Positions 8,317 to 20,059 of a stretch of 37,225 bases of DNA are shown here, piece by piece. The DNA comes from Mycobacterium sp. (GTDB lineage Bacteria; Actinomycetota; Actinomycetes; Mycobacteriales; Mycobacteriaceae): NCBI GenBank assembly GCA_019236925.1, contig JAFAID010000674.1, positions 1 through 37,225 of the forward strand, given 5' to 3'. A program made the translations under genes and the position numbers. The stretch's first letter is position 1. Each line of letters starts with the position of its first letter. Under the pieces are notes generated by a model. The model was not told the DNA's origin and made no database searches. It saw only the letters and a list, made by a program, of their open reading frames with translations.

Positions 8317-9804
8317 CTACGGGATCAGGGCGGTGATGTCGTTGCTGACCGCGGTGATCGCCTGCTCGACGAGCTCGAATTCGAAGCCGGCCGCCATCGT
8401 GAGCAGGCCGGTGTCCGCTGCGAGCGGTAGACCGATCGCATCGAGGGGGTTATCGATGTTGTCCGTGAACAGGGTGATGTCGTAGGACGGCAAGTTAAAC
8501 AACACGGCATAGCCGATGTCCGATGTCTGCAACAGCAGAGCACTCAGCGAGGCGGCGGCACTGGTGATCCCGTTGACGACGTCTGTGATGGTGGGAAGCG
8601 CCGCCGGGACAGCTGCGACGGCCGACGACGCCGTCGGCACCAGCGATGACAACGACAGGTTTTGCAGGTCGCCCGCGAAAGTGCTGAGGCCCTGCTGCGC
8701 CCCGGTGACCAGCTCGTCGAAGACAGTGGTCGGGTTGACGTCGGGGAACAGCCCGAACGGGGTAGGCACATTGGCCGGAAGCGAATAGCCAAGATTGTCG
8801 GAGCCGTAGCCCAAGTTGATCAGCACCGTCAAGTCCGGCCCGAGCAGGTCGGCGAGCGGTTTCCCTATGGCGGGAATGCCCTCCAGCAGCGTCACCAGCG
8901 GCGGAGTCTGGTCAATCATGTAGTAATTGGTCAGGCTGTCCGTTGTGCCGAGGGCAGCCGACCCCTGCAACAGAGTCGCGTTAGCGATCTGCTCCGCCGT
9001 CGGTCCGGGTTCCGGCGGGACCAGACCCTGGTTCAGATACAGGCCGTGGATATCGATCGTGCCCAACAGCGCGTTGAGGTCTGCCAGGAAATTGATCGGG
9101 TACTGCGGGAAGTCGGCATAGCCATCGTATTCGAGGGTGTAGATGTCGGTTGGGAAGGAATTGGCGGGGGTTGCGCCGTCGAACGAGAGACCCAGACTCG
9201 GCAGGTTCAAACCGTCGAAGCGCTCCAGCAGCCCGCCGTTGGGAGCGCTGGGGTCACCGATCAGCACGAACTGCAGGCCATCGTTTGGCATCGGCGTGCC
9301 GGACGGGTCGAGCTGCTGCATTACCAGGCTGGAAATCGTGGAACTCTGCGACCAGCCGAACACGGTTGAGGCATCTCCGGCTGCCATGTCGGTTGCGATC
9401 GCGTTTTCCAGAGCGAGCATGCCTTGGCCCATCGAGGTGCTCAGGGCCGGGAAGCCGGCGAGTGGACCAGTCGTGGCGTCGGGGTAGTTGAGGGAGAAGG
9501 GCACGCTGAGGATCGGATACTCCGGCGTGAACAGGCCGTCCGCATAGGGACCGGGGTAGCTGGTGTCGGGGAAATTGGGATGGATGTAGAGCTCGTCCGC
9601 CGCTTGCACATAGCCGGGCAGGTTGTATTCGGGGAGCGGTAAGCCGCTGCCGCCCATGACCAACCCGATGGTCGGGTCGGCGGGATCGGGTGGGGTATCT
9701 CCGTATGCAAAGGCCGAATTCATCATCGCGCTCAGCGCCATGACACCGGCACCGGCGGTTGTCACCAATCCCAAACCCAGCGAACGAAGCGTGCGGCCTG
9801 ACAT
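8317..9804 (-). CDS. Secreted PE-PPE-domain serine hydrolase (no PE or PPE N-terminus)
   Basis: 495 residues. The ATG at 9804 has GGAGG 6 nt before it and opens a signal peptide (hydrophobic about 9-31, cleavage near AFAY). The frame continues to 9864, but that part has no signal and no ribosome binding site. The rest fits the PE-PPE alpha/beta hydrolase domain (PF08237): GLVMGGSGLP near residue 48, a YP-x-x-x-S-VPFSLNYP stretch, and a nucleophile elbow GWSQSS with S152 in the GxSxS pattern. Related mycobacterial proteins act as esterases, lipases or acyltransferases on cell-envelope lipids. Here the domain comes with a plain Sec signal. It is a single gene, convergent to nothing and separated from hisI by 313 nt. 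Confidence 0.9.
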   Translation of the reverse strand: MSGRTLRSLGLGLVTTAGAGVMALSAMMNSAFAYGDTPPDPADPTIGLVMGGSGLPLPEYNLPGYVQAADELYIHPNFPDTSYPGPYADGLFTPEYPILSVPFSLNYPDATTGPLAGFPALSTSMGQGMLALENAIATDMAAGDASTVFGWSQSSTISSLVMQQLDPSGTPMPNDGLQFVLIGDPSAPNGGLLERFDGLNLPSLGLSFDGATPANSFPTDIYTLEYDGYADFPQYPINFLADLNALLGTIDIHGLYLNQGLVPPEPGPTAEQIANATLLQGSAALGTTDSLTNYYMIDQTPPLVTLLEGIPAIGKPLADLLGPDLTVLINLGYGSDNLGYSLPANVPTPFGLFPDVNPTTVFDELVTGAQQGLSTFAGDLQNLSLSSLVPTASSAVAAVPAALPTITDVVNGITSAAASLSALLLQTSDIGYAVLFNLPSYDITLFTDNIDNPLDAIGLPLAADTGLLTMAAGFEFELVEQAITAVSNDITALIP

Positions 9805-10099
9805 TGCAACCTCCCCAACCTTGGATAGAGCTGTATGTGGTTGTGAATCGTCAGAGCAGGTCACCGCCCTAAGCGCAGGCTATTTTACATATGTCGTACA
9901 CCGTCTACTTAGAAATCCACAGCTTTTTCTTCTGAGAATTTTAGTCACGGTTCCTCAACGCCCCCAGGTTGTTCCGCGATGCCACCGCTCGGCGTCGGTG
10001 CAGTGGCCGATACTGGCCCGAGTCCTGTTCGCTCGCAGGAAACCATTCATTAGGAAATCCACCGTGTGCCGCCTGAAGGGGCGGCGTAAGCAGCTGACC
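9805..10099. other. Intergenic region between hisI end and PE-PPE hydrolase start
   Basis: About 300 nt. The part next to the hydrolase gene (about 9885-9955) is clearly A/T-richer than the surroundings and is the likely promoter zone for that gene on the minus strand. No credible ORF was found on either strand. Confidence 0.5.
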
Positions 10100-10113
10100 C
10101 CGCGATCCCGCGG
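10100..10113 (-). terminator. Hairpin just after hisI, possible his operon terminator
   Basis: A perfect 5-bp GC stem (CCGCG with CGCGG, 4-nt loop) starts 4 nt past the hisI stop, at the end of the his operon. No U-tract follows, so it is only a candidate. Confidence 0.35.
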
Positions 10114-10117
10114 CCGA

Positions 10118-10465
10118 TCAGTCGTCCGGCTCCAGCAGCACGTCGGCGTCGAAGCAGCTGTGGTCGCCGGTGTGGCAGGCGCCGCCCACCTGGTCGACCA
10201 GTAGCAGCACCGCGTCACCGTCGCAGTCCAGGCGCACCGAATGCACGCGTTGGGTGTGGCCCGAGGTGGCACCCTTGACCCACTGCACGCCGCGGGACCG
10301 CGAAAAGTACGTTCCCTCACGGGTTTCCAAACTGCGGGCCAGCGCTTCGTCGTCCATCCAGGCGACCATCAACACGTCGCCGCTGCTGCGCTCCTGCACG
10401 ACGGCGGTGAACAGTCCGTCGGCGTTGCGCTTGAGTCGCGCGGCGATGGCGGGGTCGAGCGTCAT
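10118..10465 (-). CDS. hisI: Phosphoribosyl-AMP cyclohydrolase
   Basis: Opens the purine ring of PR-AMP in histidine synthesis. It is 115 residues, the usual size of the mono-functional enzyme without a HisE domain; hisE is expected elsewhere in mycobacteria. Metal-binding residues are visible in RLDCDGD (D80, C81, D82, D84) and [11 protein letters not shown] (C97, C104), which hold zinc and magnesium. The ATG overlaps the hisF stop as ATGA, so translation is coupled. The frame extends upstream to 10864 but only as a shadow of hisF. It is the last gene of the operon. Confidence 0.97.
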   Translation of the reverse strand: MTLDPAIAARLKRNADGLFTAVVQERSSGDVLMVAWMDDEALARSLETREGTYFSRSRGVQWVKGATSGHTQRVHSVRLDCDGDAVLLLVDQVGGACHTGDHSCFDADVLLEPDD

Positions 10466-11259
10466 CGCACGGTGATCCCTTCTGCGGCCATCGCCGCCTT
10501 CACCTGTCCGATCGTCAGCTGCCGGAAGTGAAAGACGCTGGCGGCCAACACCGCATCGGCACCCGCGGCGACCGCGGGGGCGAAATGCTCGGCCGCACCC
10601 GCGCCTCCGCTGGCGATCACTGGGACCGTCACCGCCGCGCGCACCGCACGCAGCATCGCCAAATCGAAGCCGGCCTGGGTGCCGTCGGCGTCCATCGAAT
10701 TCAGCAGGATCTCCCCCACTCCCAGCTCGGCACCGCGGGCCGCCCATTCGACGGCGTCGATACCGCTGCCGCGGCGCCCACCGTGGGTGGTGACCTCCCA
10801 ACCCGATGGCGTGGGGGCCGAGCCGGCAGGCACAGTGCGGGCGTCGACCGACAACACGATGCACTGCGAGCCGAACTGGTTCGCCATCTCGGCCAGCAGT
10901 TCCGGCCGTGCGATGGCGGCGGTGTTGATCGACACCTTGTCCGCTCCGGCCCGCAGCAGCACGTCGACGTCGGCGACCGTACGGACACCGCCGCCCACGG
11001 TCAGTGGGATGAACACCTGCTCTGCGGCGCGGCGCACCACCTCCAGCATGGTGGCCCGTCCCGACGACGAAGCGGTCACGTCGAGGAAGGTCAGCTCGTC
11101 GGCGCCCTCGGCGTCGTACGCGGCAGCGAGTTCCACGGGATCACCTGCGTCCCGCAGGTTCTCGAAGTTGACACCTTTGACCACCCGACCGCCGTCGACA
11201 TCCAGGCAGGGAATCACCCGCACCGCGAGGTTGGTGCCGCAATAGGCGTTAGTACTCAT
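10462..11259 (-). CDS. hisF: Imidazole glycerol phosphate synthase cyclase subunit
   Basis: With HisH it turns PRFAR and ammonia into IGP and AICAR. The 265-residue TIM barrel keeps both catalytic aspartates, D20 in [14 protein letters not shown] and D139 in VLSVDAR, plus the phosphate-binding loops LTVGGGVRT and [14 protein letters not shown] short insert around [14 protein letters not shown] lies between strands, as in other mycobacterial HisF. It overlaps the end of impA by 11 nt and hisI by 4 nt, so it is well inside the operon. Confidence 0.97.
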   Translation of the reverse strand: MSTNAYCGTNLAVRVIPCLDVDGGRVVKGVNFENLRDAGDPVELAAAYDAEGADELTFLDVTASSSGRATMLEVVRRAAEQVFIPLTVGGGVRTVADVDVLLRAGADKVSINTAAIARPELLAEMANQFGSQCIVLSVDARTVPAGSAPTPSGWEVTTHGGRRGSGIDAVEWAARGAELGVGEILLNSMDADGTQAGFDLAMLRAVRAAVTVPVIASGGAGAAEHFAPAVAAGADAVLAASVFHFRQLTIGQVKAAMAAEGITVR

Positions 11260-12049
11260 CCGGTCGTCCTACCCTGCGCAGGATCTCGAGCATCTGGGTG
11301 TGCACACCAGGGGCGGCGGCCAACGCGGACCGCGAAGCGGGAGTCCACTCTTCGCCGGCCAGGTTCGTGACAACGCCACCGGCGGCCCGCACCAGCGCCA
11401 CCCCGGCGGCGTGATCCCACACGTGGTGCCCGAAACTGATTGCGCCACCGAGAATCCCGTCAGCAACATAAGCGAGGTCGATGCCGGTGGCACCATGCAT
11501 CCGCAGCCGCGACGACACCCGGCTGAGCTCTTCGAGCACCGCCAGCCGGTAGCGGCCCGGAAATCGGCCCCGCGAGTCGGCATTGAAGGTTCCGATACCG
11601 ATGACCGAATCCGTGAGCTCCACCTTGGTCAACGGCGCTTGCGGCACACCGTTTTTCATCAGCGGACCGCCGGAGACGGCGATGTAGCGTTCGCCGGTGA
11701 ACGGCAACCATGTCAGGCCCGCCACCGGATCTCCGTCGTGCAGCAGACCCAGCAGAATCGCGGCCGTCGGCAACCCGGCGGCGTAGTTGAACGTCCCGTC
11801 GATCGGATCCAGAATCCACACCCACGGCGAGTCGACATCCGCGCCGCCGAACTCCTCACCGTGCACTTCGATTCCGGTAGTTTTCACCAGCGCGTCGACA
11901 ACCTGACGCTCGATCTCCAGATCGACCTTGGTGGCGAAATCGTCGCCCCACTTGCTGACCGCGGAATCCGCGCGGTGACCGGCGATGAACGGCTCCGTGG
12001 CGGCATCCAGGATCGCCGACGCCTCCACCACTAGCGCATCGAGATCCAT
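11249..12049 (-). CDS. impA: Inositol-monophosphatase family protein in the his operon
   Basis: A 266-residue magnesium-dependent phosphatase. The metal-binding motifs of the family are all there: GEEFGG (E65, E66), DPIDGTFNY (D81, D84) and the C-terminal WDHAAG (D212). It lies between hisA and hisF, the position of impA (Rv1604) in mycobacteria and corynebacteria. Family members hydrolyse inositol-1-phosphate; because of the operon it has also been considered as a histidinol-phosphate phosphatase. The sequence alone cannot decide between these substrates. The gap to hisA is 7 nt and it overlaps hisF by 11 nt. Confidence 0.92.
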   Translation of the reverse strand: MDLDALVVEASAILDAATEPFIAGHRADSAVSKWGDDFATKVDLEIERQVVDALVKTTGIEVHGEEFGGADVDSPWVWILDPIDGTFNYAAGLPTAAILLGLLHDGDPVAGLTWLPFTGERYIAVSGGPLMKNGVPQAPLTKVELTDSVIGIGTFNADSRGRFPGRYRLAVLEELSRVSSRLRMHGATGIDLAYVADGILGGAISFGHHVWDHAAGVALVRAAGGVVTNLAGEEWTPASRSALAAAPGVHTQMLEILRRVGRPDEY

Positions 12050-12056
12050 CGCGGCC

Positions 12057-12791
12057 CTATCCCGCCACCGCGGACAACGCCTGCGGCAGAGTGAATCGTC
12101 CGGCGTAGAGCGCCTTGCCCACGATCGCGCCCTCGACCCCGCTGCCGGTCAGCGTGGCGATCGCGCGCAAATCGTCGAGGCTGGACACGCCGCCGGAGGC
12201 GATCACCGGGGCGTCGGTGCGATCGGCGACCGCGCGAAGCAGGCCGAGATTGGGTCCGGTCAACGTGCCGTCTTTGGTGACATCGGTCACGACGAACCGC
12301 GAACAGCCTTCGCGGTCAAGGCGTTCCAGCACGTCCCACAGATCGCCGCCGTCGGTTTCCCAGCCGCGGCCACGCAGCCGATGATCGCCGTCGATGATCT
12401 GCACGTCCAGGCCGACGGCGACCTTGTCGCCGTGCTCGCCGATCACCTGAGCGCACCAACGCGGATTCTCTAACGCAGCCGTCCCGAGGTTGACCCGAGC
12501 GCATCCCGTCGCCAGCGCGGCCGCCAACGAGTCGTCGTCGCGGATACCGCCGGATAGTTCGACCTGCACGTCGAGCTTGCCCACCACCTCGGCCAGCAGT
12601 TCACGATTAGAGCCGCGGCCGAAAGCCGCGTCCAGGTCGACCAGGTGAACCCATTCGGCGCCATCGCGTTGCCAGCCCAGCGCGGCATCCAACGCCGAGC
12701 CGTACTCGGTTTCGCTGCCGGCCCGGCCCTGCACCAAGCGCACCGCCCGACCCTCGACCACGTCGACAGCGGGCAACAAAATCAACCGCAC
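12057..12791 (-). CDS. priA: Phosphoribosyl isomerase A, dual HisA/TrpF enzyme
   Basis: Isomerises ProFAR in histidine synthesis and, in actinobacteria, also phosphoribosyl anthranilate in tryptophan synthesis. The 244-residue barrel shows the catalytic aspartates D10 ([15 protein letters not shown]) and D129 (AVGLDVQ), R18, and the flexible loop GRGWETDG with R142 and W144. The last two are the residues that M. tuberculosis PriA swaps between its two reactions. No separate trpF is visible by trpC, which supports the double role. The start is GTG, one base after the hisH stop (TGA-C-GTG). Confidence 0.95.
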   Translation of the reverse strand: MRLILLPAVDVVEGRAVRLVQGRAGSETEYGSALDAALGWQRDGAEWVHLVDLDAAFGRGSNRELLAEVVGKLDVQVELSGGIRDDDSLAAALATGCARVNLGTAALENPRWCAQVIGEHGDKVAVGLDVQIIDGDHRLRGRGWETDGGDLWDVLERLDREGCSRFVVTDVTKDGTLTGPNLGLLRAVADRTDAPVIASGGVSSLDDLRAIATLTGSGVEGAIVGKALYAGRFTLPQALSAVAG

Positions 12792-12792
12792 G

Positions 12793-13409
12793 TCACAACC
12801 CCTCGACCCAATTGCTCAACACCGCCGCCCCGGCGTCCCCGCTCTTTTCCGGATGGAACTGGGTGGCGGCCAGCGGCCCGTCCTCGACGGCCGCCAGGAA
12901 CGGCACCCCATGGGTGGCCCACGTCAGCAGCGCCTCGGAAGAGCCTTCCCACCGCTGGGCCGCATAGGAATGCACGAAGTAGAAGCGGGCGTCGGCGCCT
13001 AGGCCCTTGAACAACCCGGTACCGGGCGCACCCACAACCACGTTCCAGCCCATGTGCGGGATCACCGGTGCGTCCAGCCGAGTCACGGCGCCGGGCCACT
13101 GCCCGCAGCCGATGGTCTGGACCCCGAACTCGACGCCGCGGGCAAACAAGATCTGCATGCCGACACACACACCCAGCACCGGTCGCCCGCCCGCGATCCG
13201 CTCGGCGATGACCCGATCTCCGCCTATCCCGCGCAGCCCGGCCATGCACGCCTCAAAAGCGCCGACGCCCGGCACCACCAATCCGTCTGCGGCCGCGGCG
13301 GCGTCGAGGTCGGCCGTCACGTCCACCGAAGCGCCGACGCGCTGCAGCGCACGCTGCGCCGACCGCAGATTGCCTGAGCCATAGTCCAAAACCACAACGG
13401 ATTTGGGTT

Positions 13410-13413
<4 letters not shown>
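12793..13413 (-). CDS. hisH: Imidazole glycerol phosphate synthase glutaminase subunit
   Basis: A class I glutamine amidotransferase that feeds ammonia to HisF. At 206 residues it is the normal size. The catalytic triad is visible: C83 in GVCVGMQ, and H187 and E189 in QFHPEKSG. The oxyanion strand VVPGVGAF and the [10 protein letters not shown]-terminus also fit. Its ATG overlaps the hisB stop by 4 nt, and hisA begins one base after it. HisF is encoded two genes downstream, with hisA and impA in between. Confidence 0.97.
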
Positions 13414-16476
<3,063 letters not shown>

Positions 16477-16553
16477 ATCGACCATTCTCCCAGAGAGAAT
16501 CAACCGCATATCGGGCCGGTACAGTGGCCGCACACCACGAAAACGGAGCCGCC

Positions 16554-16964
16554 ATGTCCGCAAAGGACCACCCGAACAACGTCCCTGGCATCCCGATGCT
16601 CTTCCCGCCCTGGTTCGAACGCTTCCAAATCAAATACATCAACCCGGTCCTGACGCCCATCGCACGCCACCTGCCCGGACTCTCGGTCATCAAGCACCGT
16701 GGCCGCACGTCCGGCAAGCAGTACGAGACCGTAGTGACCGCGTTCCGCAAAGGCGACGTGCTGGCCATCGCGCTGGCCCACGGCAAGACGAACTGGGTCA
16801 AGAACGTGCTGGCTGCCGGTGAGGCCGACGTGCACTTCATCCGCAAGGACGTGCACATCATCAACCCGCGGGTGCTGCCCGCGGGCAGCGACGGCGCGGG
16901 GCTGCCCTTTTTGGCACGCCGACAGATCGGGCGGGTCGGGGTCTTCGTCGCCGATATCGCCTAA
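16554..16964 (+). CDS. Deazaflavin (F420)-dependent nitroreductase family protein, Rv1598c-like
   Basis: 136 residues with the split-barrel fold of the DDN family. The core shows [18 protein letters not shown] and the closing half [22 protein letters not shown], the strands that bind the F420 cofactor in Ddn-type proteins. Substrate unknown; family members reduce quinones, nitroimidazoles or other small molecules with F420H2. The ATG at 16554 has GGAG 6 nt upstream and matches the M. tuberculosis Rv1598c start; the frame extends to 16524 with no support. Divergent from hisD across 77 nt, and it converges with the dehydrogenase with a 4-nt overlap. Confidence 0.88.
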   Translation: MSAKDHPNNVPGIPMLFPPWFERFQIKYINPVLTPIARHLPGLSVIKHRGRTSGKQYETVVTAFRKGDVLAIALAHGKTNWVKNVLAAGEADVHFIRKDVHIINPRVLPAGSDGAGLPFLARRQIGRVGVFVADIA

Positions 16965-17989
16965 GCGCGGGTAAAGACGGTCTTGCCGGCCATCGTCGGC
17001 CAGACCGACGGCGCGTCGTCCCAGGCAGCGACGCGGTCGACGACCGGGGACAGATCGCAGCCGCCGGCCAGCAGCTCGAGGATTTCCGGGATGACGGCGC
17101 GCGCGCTGACCCGCCCGGTGACGAACCGCACACCTCGGGTGTACATCGGCAGCAACGGCATCTCGACGTTGTATTGGGGGTAAATCCCGGTGTCGGTGCA
17201 CACGCCGTCTGGCCAGGTCGCGCGCAGTGTCGCCGCAAGCAGCGCCGGATCGCCACTGGTGTGCACGGTGACGGGATAGGGATCCCAGGACTTGTCCGGC
17301 TTGGTGGTGTCGTGGACGACTGCGCCGAGTTTCTCCGCCACGGCAAGCCGCTGCGCGTCGGTGTCCACATAGTCGACGTGAACGCCGAGCGCCGATGCGA
17401 ACGCCGCGGCGTAGAGCCCGATCGACAGCCGACCGATTACGAGCACACGGCGATCGGCCGGGTCGAGGCCGGCCAGCTCCGCGCTGTAAGGCCCAACCGC
17501 GCGCCAGCCGTCGGGGATGTTGTCCGACAGTGATGCGATGGCGATCGGGTCGACGCCGTCGGGAATTGGGATCAGCATGGCGTCGGCGTACGGAACGAGG
17601 ACCAGATCGGACATGAATCCGCCGCCGTCCAGACCCGCGAGCGGGGCCATTCCGTACATCGCCATCAGCGGCAGTGACGTGCACGAACCCGTCACGCCGC
17701 GGCCGCATTCACGGCACTTGCCGCAGCTGATCTGAAATGGCACGACCACGCGATCGCCTACCTGGACGCTGGCCACGTCGTCACCAACCGCGACGACCTC
17801 GGCCAGCCCCTCATGGCCGACTGCATGTCCGGGCGGCATTGGCAACCGGCCATGGGCGACGGCGACATCAAGGTCACAACAGGCCACCATCAGCGGCCGT
17901 ACCAGCGCCTGCTCGGGCTTGGTGATCTTCGGGTCGGGGGCCTCGCGCCAGGCGTATCGACCGGCCTCCTCAAACGTTAACTGCTTCAT
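16961..17989 (-). CDS. Zinc-dependent alcohol dehydrogenase-like (MDR family) protein
   Basis: A 342-residue medium-chain dehydrogenase/reductase. Catalytic-zinc residues fit C38 and the GHEG motif (H59, E60), and the structural-zinc lobe has four cysteines, C89, C92, C95 and C103 (SCGKCRECG then GSC). A nucleotide-binding strand reads VLVIGRLSIGLYAAAFA, less glycine-rich than usual (GRLSIG in place of GxGxxG), so cofactor use should not be assumed. Substrate unknown. It shares a 40-nt divergent control region with a TetR regulator and a perfect palindrome, so it is the likely regulated target. Not present at this place in M. tuberculosis. Confidence 0.88.
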   Translation of the reverse strand: MKQLTFEEAGRYAWREAPDPKITKPEQALVRPLMVACCDLDVAVAHGRLPMPPGHAVGHEGLAEVVAVGDDVASVQVGDRVVVPFQISCGKCRECGRGVTGSCTSLPLMAMYGMAPLAGLDGGGFMSDLVLVPYADAMLIPIPDGVDPIAIASLSDNIPDGWRAVGPYSAELAGLDPADRRVLVIGRLSIGLYAAAFASALGVHVDYVDTDAQRLAVAEKLGAVVHDTTKPDKSWDPYPVTVHTSGDPALLAATLRATWPDGVCTDTGIYPQYNVEMPLLPMYTRGVRFVTGRVSARAVIPEILELLAGGCDLSPVVDRVAAWDDAPSVWPTMAGKTVFTRA

Positions 17990-17998
17990 TGCAGCATT

Positions 17999-18016
17999 CT
18001 TGAGTGATCACTCAAG
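17999..18016. promoter_or_regulatory. Perfect 18-bp palindrome, likely TetR operator
   Basis: CTTGAGTGATCACTCAAG is its own reverse complement. It lies 10 nt before the dehydrogenase start and 13 nt before the TetR start, between the two divergent genes. TetR regulators usually bind such sites beside their own gene, so repression of both genes is inferred. Confidence 0.8.
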
Positions 18017-18029
18017 TATTGTCAATACC

Positions 18030-18596
18030 GTGCCGAGACCCGACCGCAGCCGGACCGCGCTGATCGACACCGCGGCCACCCTGTTTCGCCGTCAGGGCTA
18101 CGCCGCGACTGGGCTCAACCAGATCCTCGACGACGCAGGCGTCAAGCCCGGCTCGCTGTATCACCACTTTCCGCAGGGCAAGCAGCAGCTGGCAGCCGCC
18201 GTTGTCGATCACACCGGGGCCGCCATCGAGCAACTGCTGCGCAGATTCCTGGCCGGCGGGCGGCCGGTAGCCGACATTGTCGACCGGTGGATTGACCTGC
18301 TGGTCGAAGGGCTCGCCGCCGATCGACGCGACGGCTGCCCTATCGAGCCGATCGCAACCGAGTCGGTCAATGCCAGTCCAGTGGTCCGTGAGGCGTCGGC
18401 ACGTGCCTTTTCCGGCTGGTGCAGGGCGATCGAAGAGCGGCTGCACGCCGAAGGCTGGCCGATCGCCGACGCGAAAAGCGCTGCCCTGGCAGTCATCTCA
18501 TTGATCGAAGGATCGCTCATCCTGTCCCGCATCGCGGGCGACCCGGCGGCGCTGGTCGCCGCCAAACCGGCAGCACGCCGCCTACTTCGCCGCTAG
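18030..18596 (+). CDS. TetR family transcriptional regulator
   Basis: 188 residues from the GTG at 18030. The N-terminal DNA-binding domain reads RTALIDTAATLFRRQGY, then TGLNQILDDAGVKPGSLYHHF, the classic TetR helix-turn-helix at about 26-47. The C-terminal ligand domain has GCPIEPIATES, like the LmrA/YxaF subgroup. The open frame begins at 17919, but that would code through the palindrome and into the dehydrogenase, so the GTG next to the conserved domain is preferred. It most likely represses itself and the divergent dehydrogenase. The inducer is unknown. Confidence 0.9.
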   Translation: MPRPDRSRTALIDTAATLFRRQGYAATGLNQILDDAGVKPGSLYHHFPQGKQQLAAAVVDHTGAAIEQLLRRFLAGGRPVADIVDRWIDLLVEGLAADRRDGCPIEPIATESVNASPVVREASARAFSGWCRAIEERLHAEGWPIADAKSAALAVISLIEGSLILSRIAGDPAALVAAKPAARRLLRR

Positions 18597-18641
18597 ATCG
18601 GGGCCGTCGGCAGGCCTATTCTGGACCGACGGGGCGCGGCA

Positions 18642-18950
18642 ATGACTCGGGATGAACTGTTTGCCTCGATCGTGGCGGCACGCCCCGGTCGCGATGACCT
18701 TGTGTACCTAGAGCGCTGCGGCGATGCCTACGACTGGCGAATGCTGACGTCCGGGGAAATGCCCTCTGCGGCAACTACACCCGACGTATGGATGTCGTTT
18801 TCGGCCGCCTGGCCCCTCGACGAACCGGCACGGCTGCGCGCGTTCTTCGACGACTTGCTGGCCGAACTCGAGTCGATGGCCGACGCCGCGGACCGGTGCC
18901 GCTGGCCGATCGACGAGCCCTGGCCGCAGCGTCACGCGCATCACCATTGA
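18642..18950 (+). CDS. Small hypothetical protein
   Basis: 102 residues, acidic and rich in Asp, Trp and Arg, ending in a histidine-rich tail (QRHAHHH). No family is recognised, and no signal peptide or membrane segment is visible. It starts 45 nt after the TetR gene and ends 12 nt before the Fe-S nuclease-like gene, in the same direction, which suggests co-transcription and perhaps a joint function with the latter. Codon composition is typical of the surroundings (strong G/C at third positions), which supports a real gene. Confidence 0.6.
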   Translation: MTRDELFASIVAARPGRDDLVYLERCGDAYDWRMLTSGEMPSAATTPDVWMSFSAAWPLDEPARLRAFFDDLLAELESMADAADRCRWPIDEPWPQRHAHHH

Positions 18951-18962
18951 GCGGGCGAGCAC

Positions 18963-20033
18963 ATGGTCGACTACCGGATCACCGCCGAGGAGCGCACACA
19001 GTTCAAGCGCTGCCGACGACAGTGGGACTTCGCGTCACCGCATCGCCGCAACCTGCAACCGACCGGGCTCGTCGAGCCTGCCCTACCCGCGGCGCTCAAG
19101 GATGCGCTGGCCGTTTACTACTACCCCGGCACCTGGGACTGGCAACACGAGGTGACCCAGCCGCTGGTGCACAAGTCGCTGGAACGGTCATTGGACGATG
19201 CCGACGCGACCGACATGCTCGACAGGGCAGCGGCGCTGCTGGACTGTTATGACGCCTGGGCAAACGCTGTCGACGACTTCGCGCCGGTCAAGATCAACCT
19301 CGATGTCGATGCCCTGGTCCCGGATCCCGCAGATCCCGAGCGGGGATTGCAGGTGCACGACGGATCGCCGGTGATCTATCCGTGCCGAATCGATTTGGTA
19401 GCCGTGGACGCCGCCGACGAGTACTGGGTGGTCTGCCACCGGATCGTCGACGAGTGGCTGGACGTCGACACGTTGGTCCGCGACGAGGGGGCGGTGGCGT
19501 CGTGTTGGGCGTTCGAGCACGATTACATCGGCGTGCAGATCGCCGGAACCATCCACAACGAGGTGCGCGTCGCCGGCCCGCTCAAGTTCCCACCGGCCGG
19601 GTCGGCGATCAAGCGGCTGCCGAAAGCGGTGGCCCAACACGAGGCAAGCGGTGGTGGACGATCGCTCCCGCAGCACCAGCGGGTGTCAGCGCAGGCATCG
19701 CGGCGCATTGCGGCCGACCGCACCGAGCAGCGCACCGCGGGCGTGCTGCGTCGTACGCGCATCCGTCGCAGCCGCCACGAGATCGCCACGGTGGGGTCCC
19801 AGATCGCTGCCGAAGCGGTCGACATGACCGGTTGGCCAACCGTCTACCCGACGTTTGCCGCGCATTGTCGTGACTGCGACTTCACCTCGCCGTGTACGGC
19901 CATCACCGAGGGCACCGATGCGGAACCGTTGCTGCAGGCCGACTTTCAGCGACCGGCCGATGAACCACGCAAGCCCAGATTGGGTCAGTCCACCTGGGGC
20001 TTCGGCCGGGGAGCCGCGCCACCACGGTGGTGA
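18963..20033 (+). CDS. Diverged RecB/Cas4-like protein with four-cysteine Fe-S pattern
   Basis: 356 residues. The N-terminus reads EERTQFKRCRRQWDFASP, like the first helix of PD-(D/E)XK nucleases of the RecB/Cas4 group, with C17 in the usual place. Near the C-terminus, HCRDCDFTSPC supplies C302, C305 and C311. One N-terminal and three C-terminal cysteines is the [4Fe-4S] arrangement of Cas4 and AddB. In the middle, YPCRIDLVAVDAADEYWVVCHRIV fits the active-site hairpin with D144, but the (D/E)xK lysine position is VCHR, so catalysis may be lost. A basic stretch lies at about 250-272. The frame is intact. Role unknown; it follows the small hypothetical gene by 12 nt. The fold assignment is from motif memory. 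Confidence 0.6.
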   Translation: MVDYRITAEERTQFKRCRRQWDFASPHRRNLQPTGLVEPALPAALKDALAVYYYPGTWDWQHEVTQPLVHKSLERSLDDADATDMLDRAAALLDCYDAWANAVDDFAPVKINLDVDALVPDPADPERGLQVHDGSPVIYPCRIDLVAVDAADEYWVVCHRIVDEWLDVDTLVRDEGAVASCWAFEHDYIGVQIAGTIHNEVRVAGPLKFPPAGSAIKRLPKAVAQHEASGGGRSLPQHQRVSAQASRRIAADRTEQRTAGVLRRTRIRRSRHEIATVGSQIAAEAVDMTGWPTVYPTFAAHCRDCDFTSPCTAITEGTDAEPLLQADFQRPADEPRKPRLGQSTWGFGRGAAPPRW

Positions 20034-20059
20034 GATCCCCGGCGCTAGTCTGAGTCATC

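Noticed and set aside
7997..8485. Plus-strand frame between the DUF732 and PE-PPE genes
   Set aside because: Runs into the antisense of the PE-PPE gene, has no family signature and no start signal.
10466..10864. Long N-terminus for hisI
   Set aside because: It lies wholly inside hisF in another frame; HisI proper starts at the ATGA overlap.
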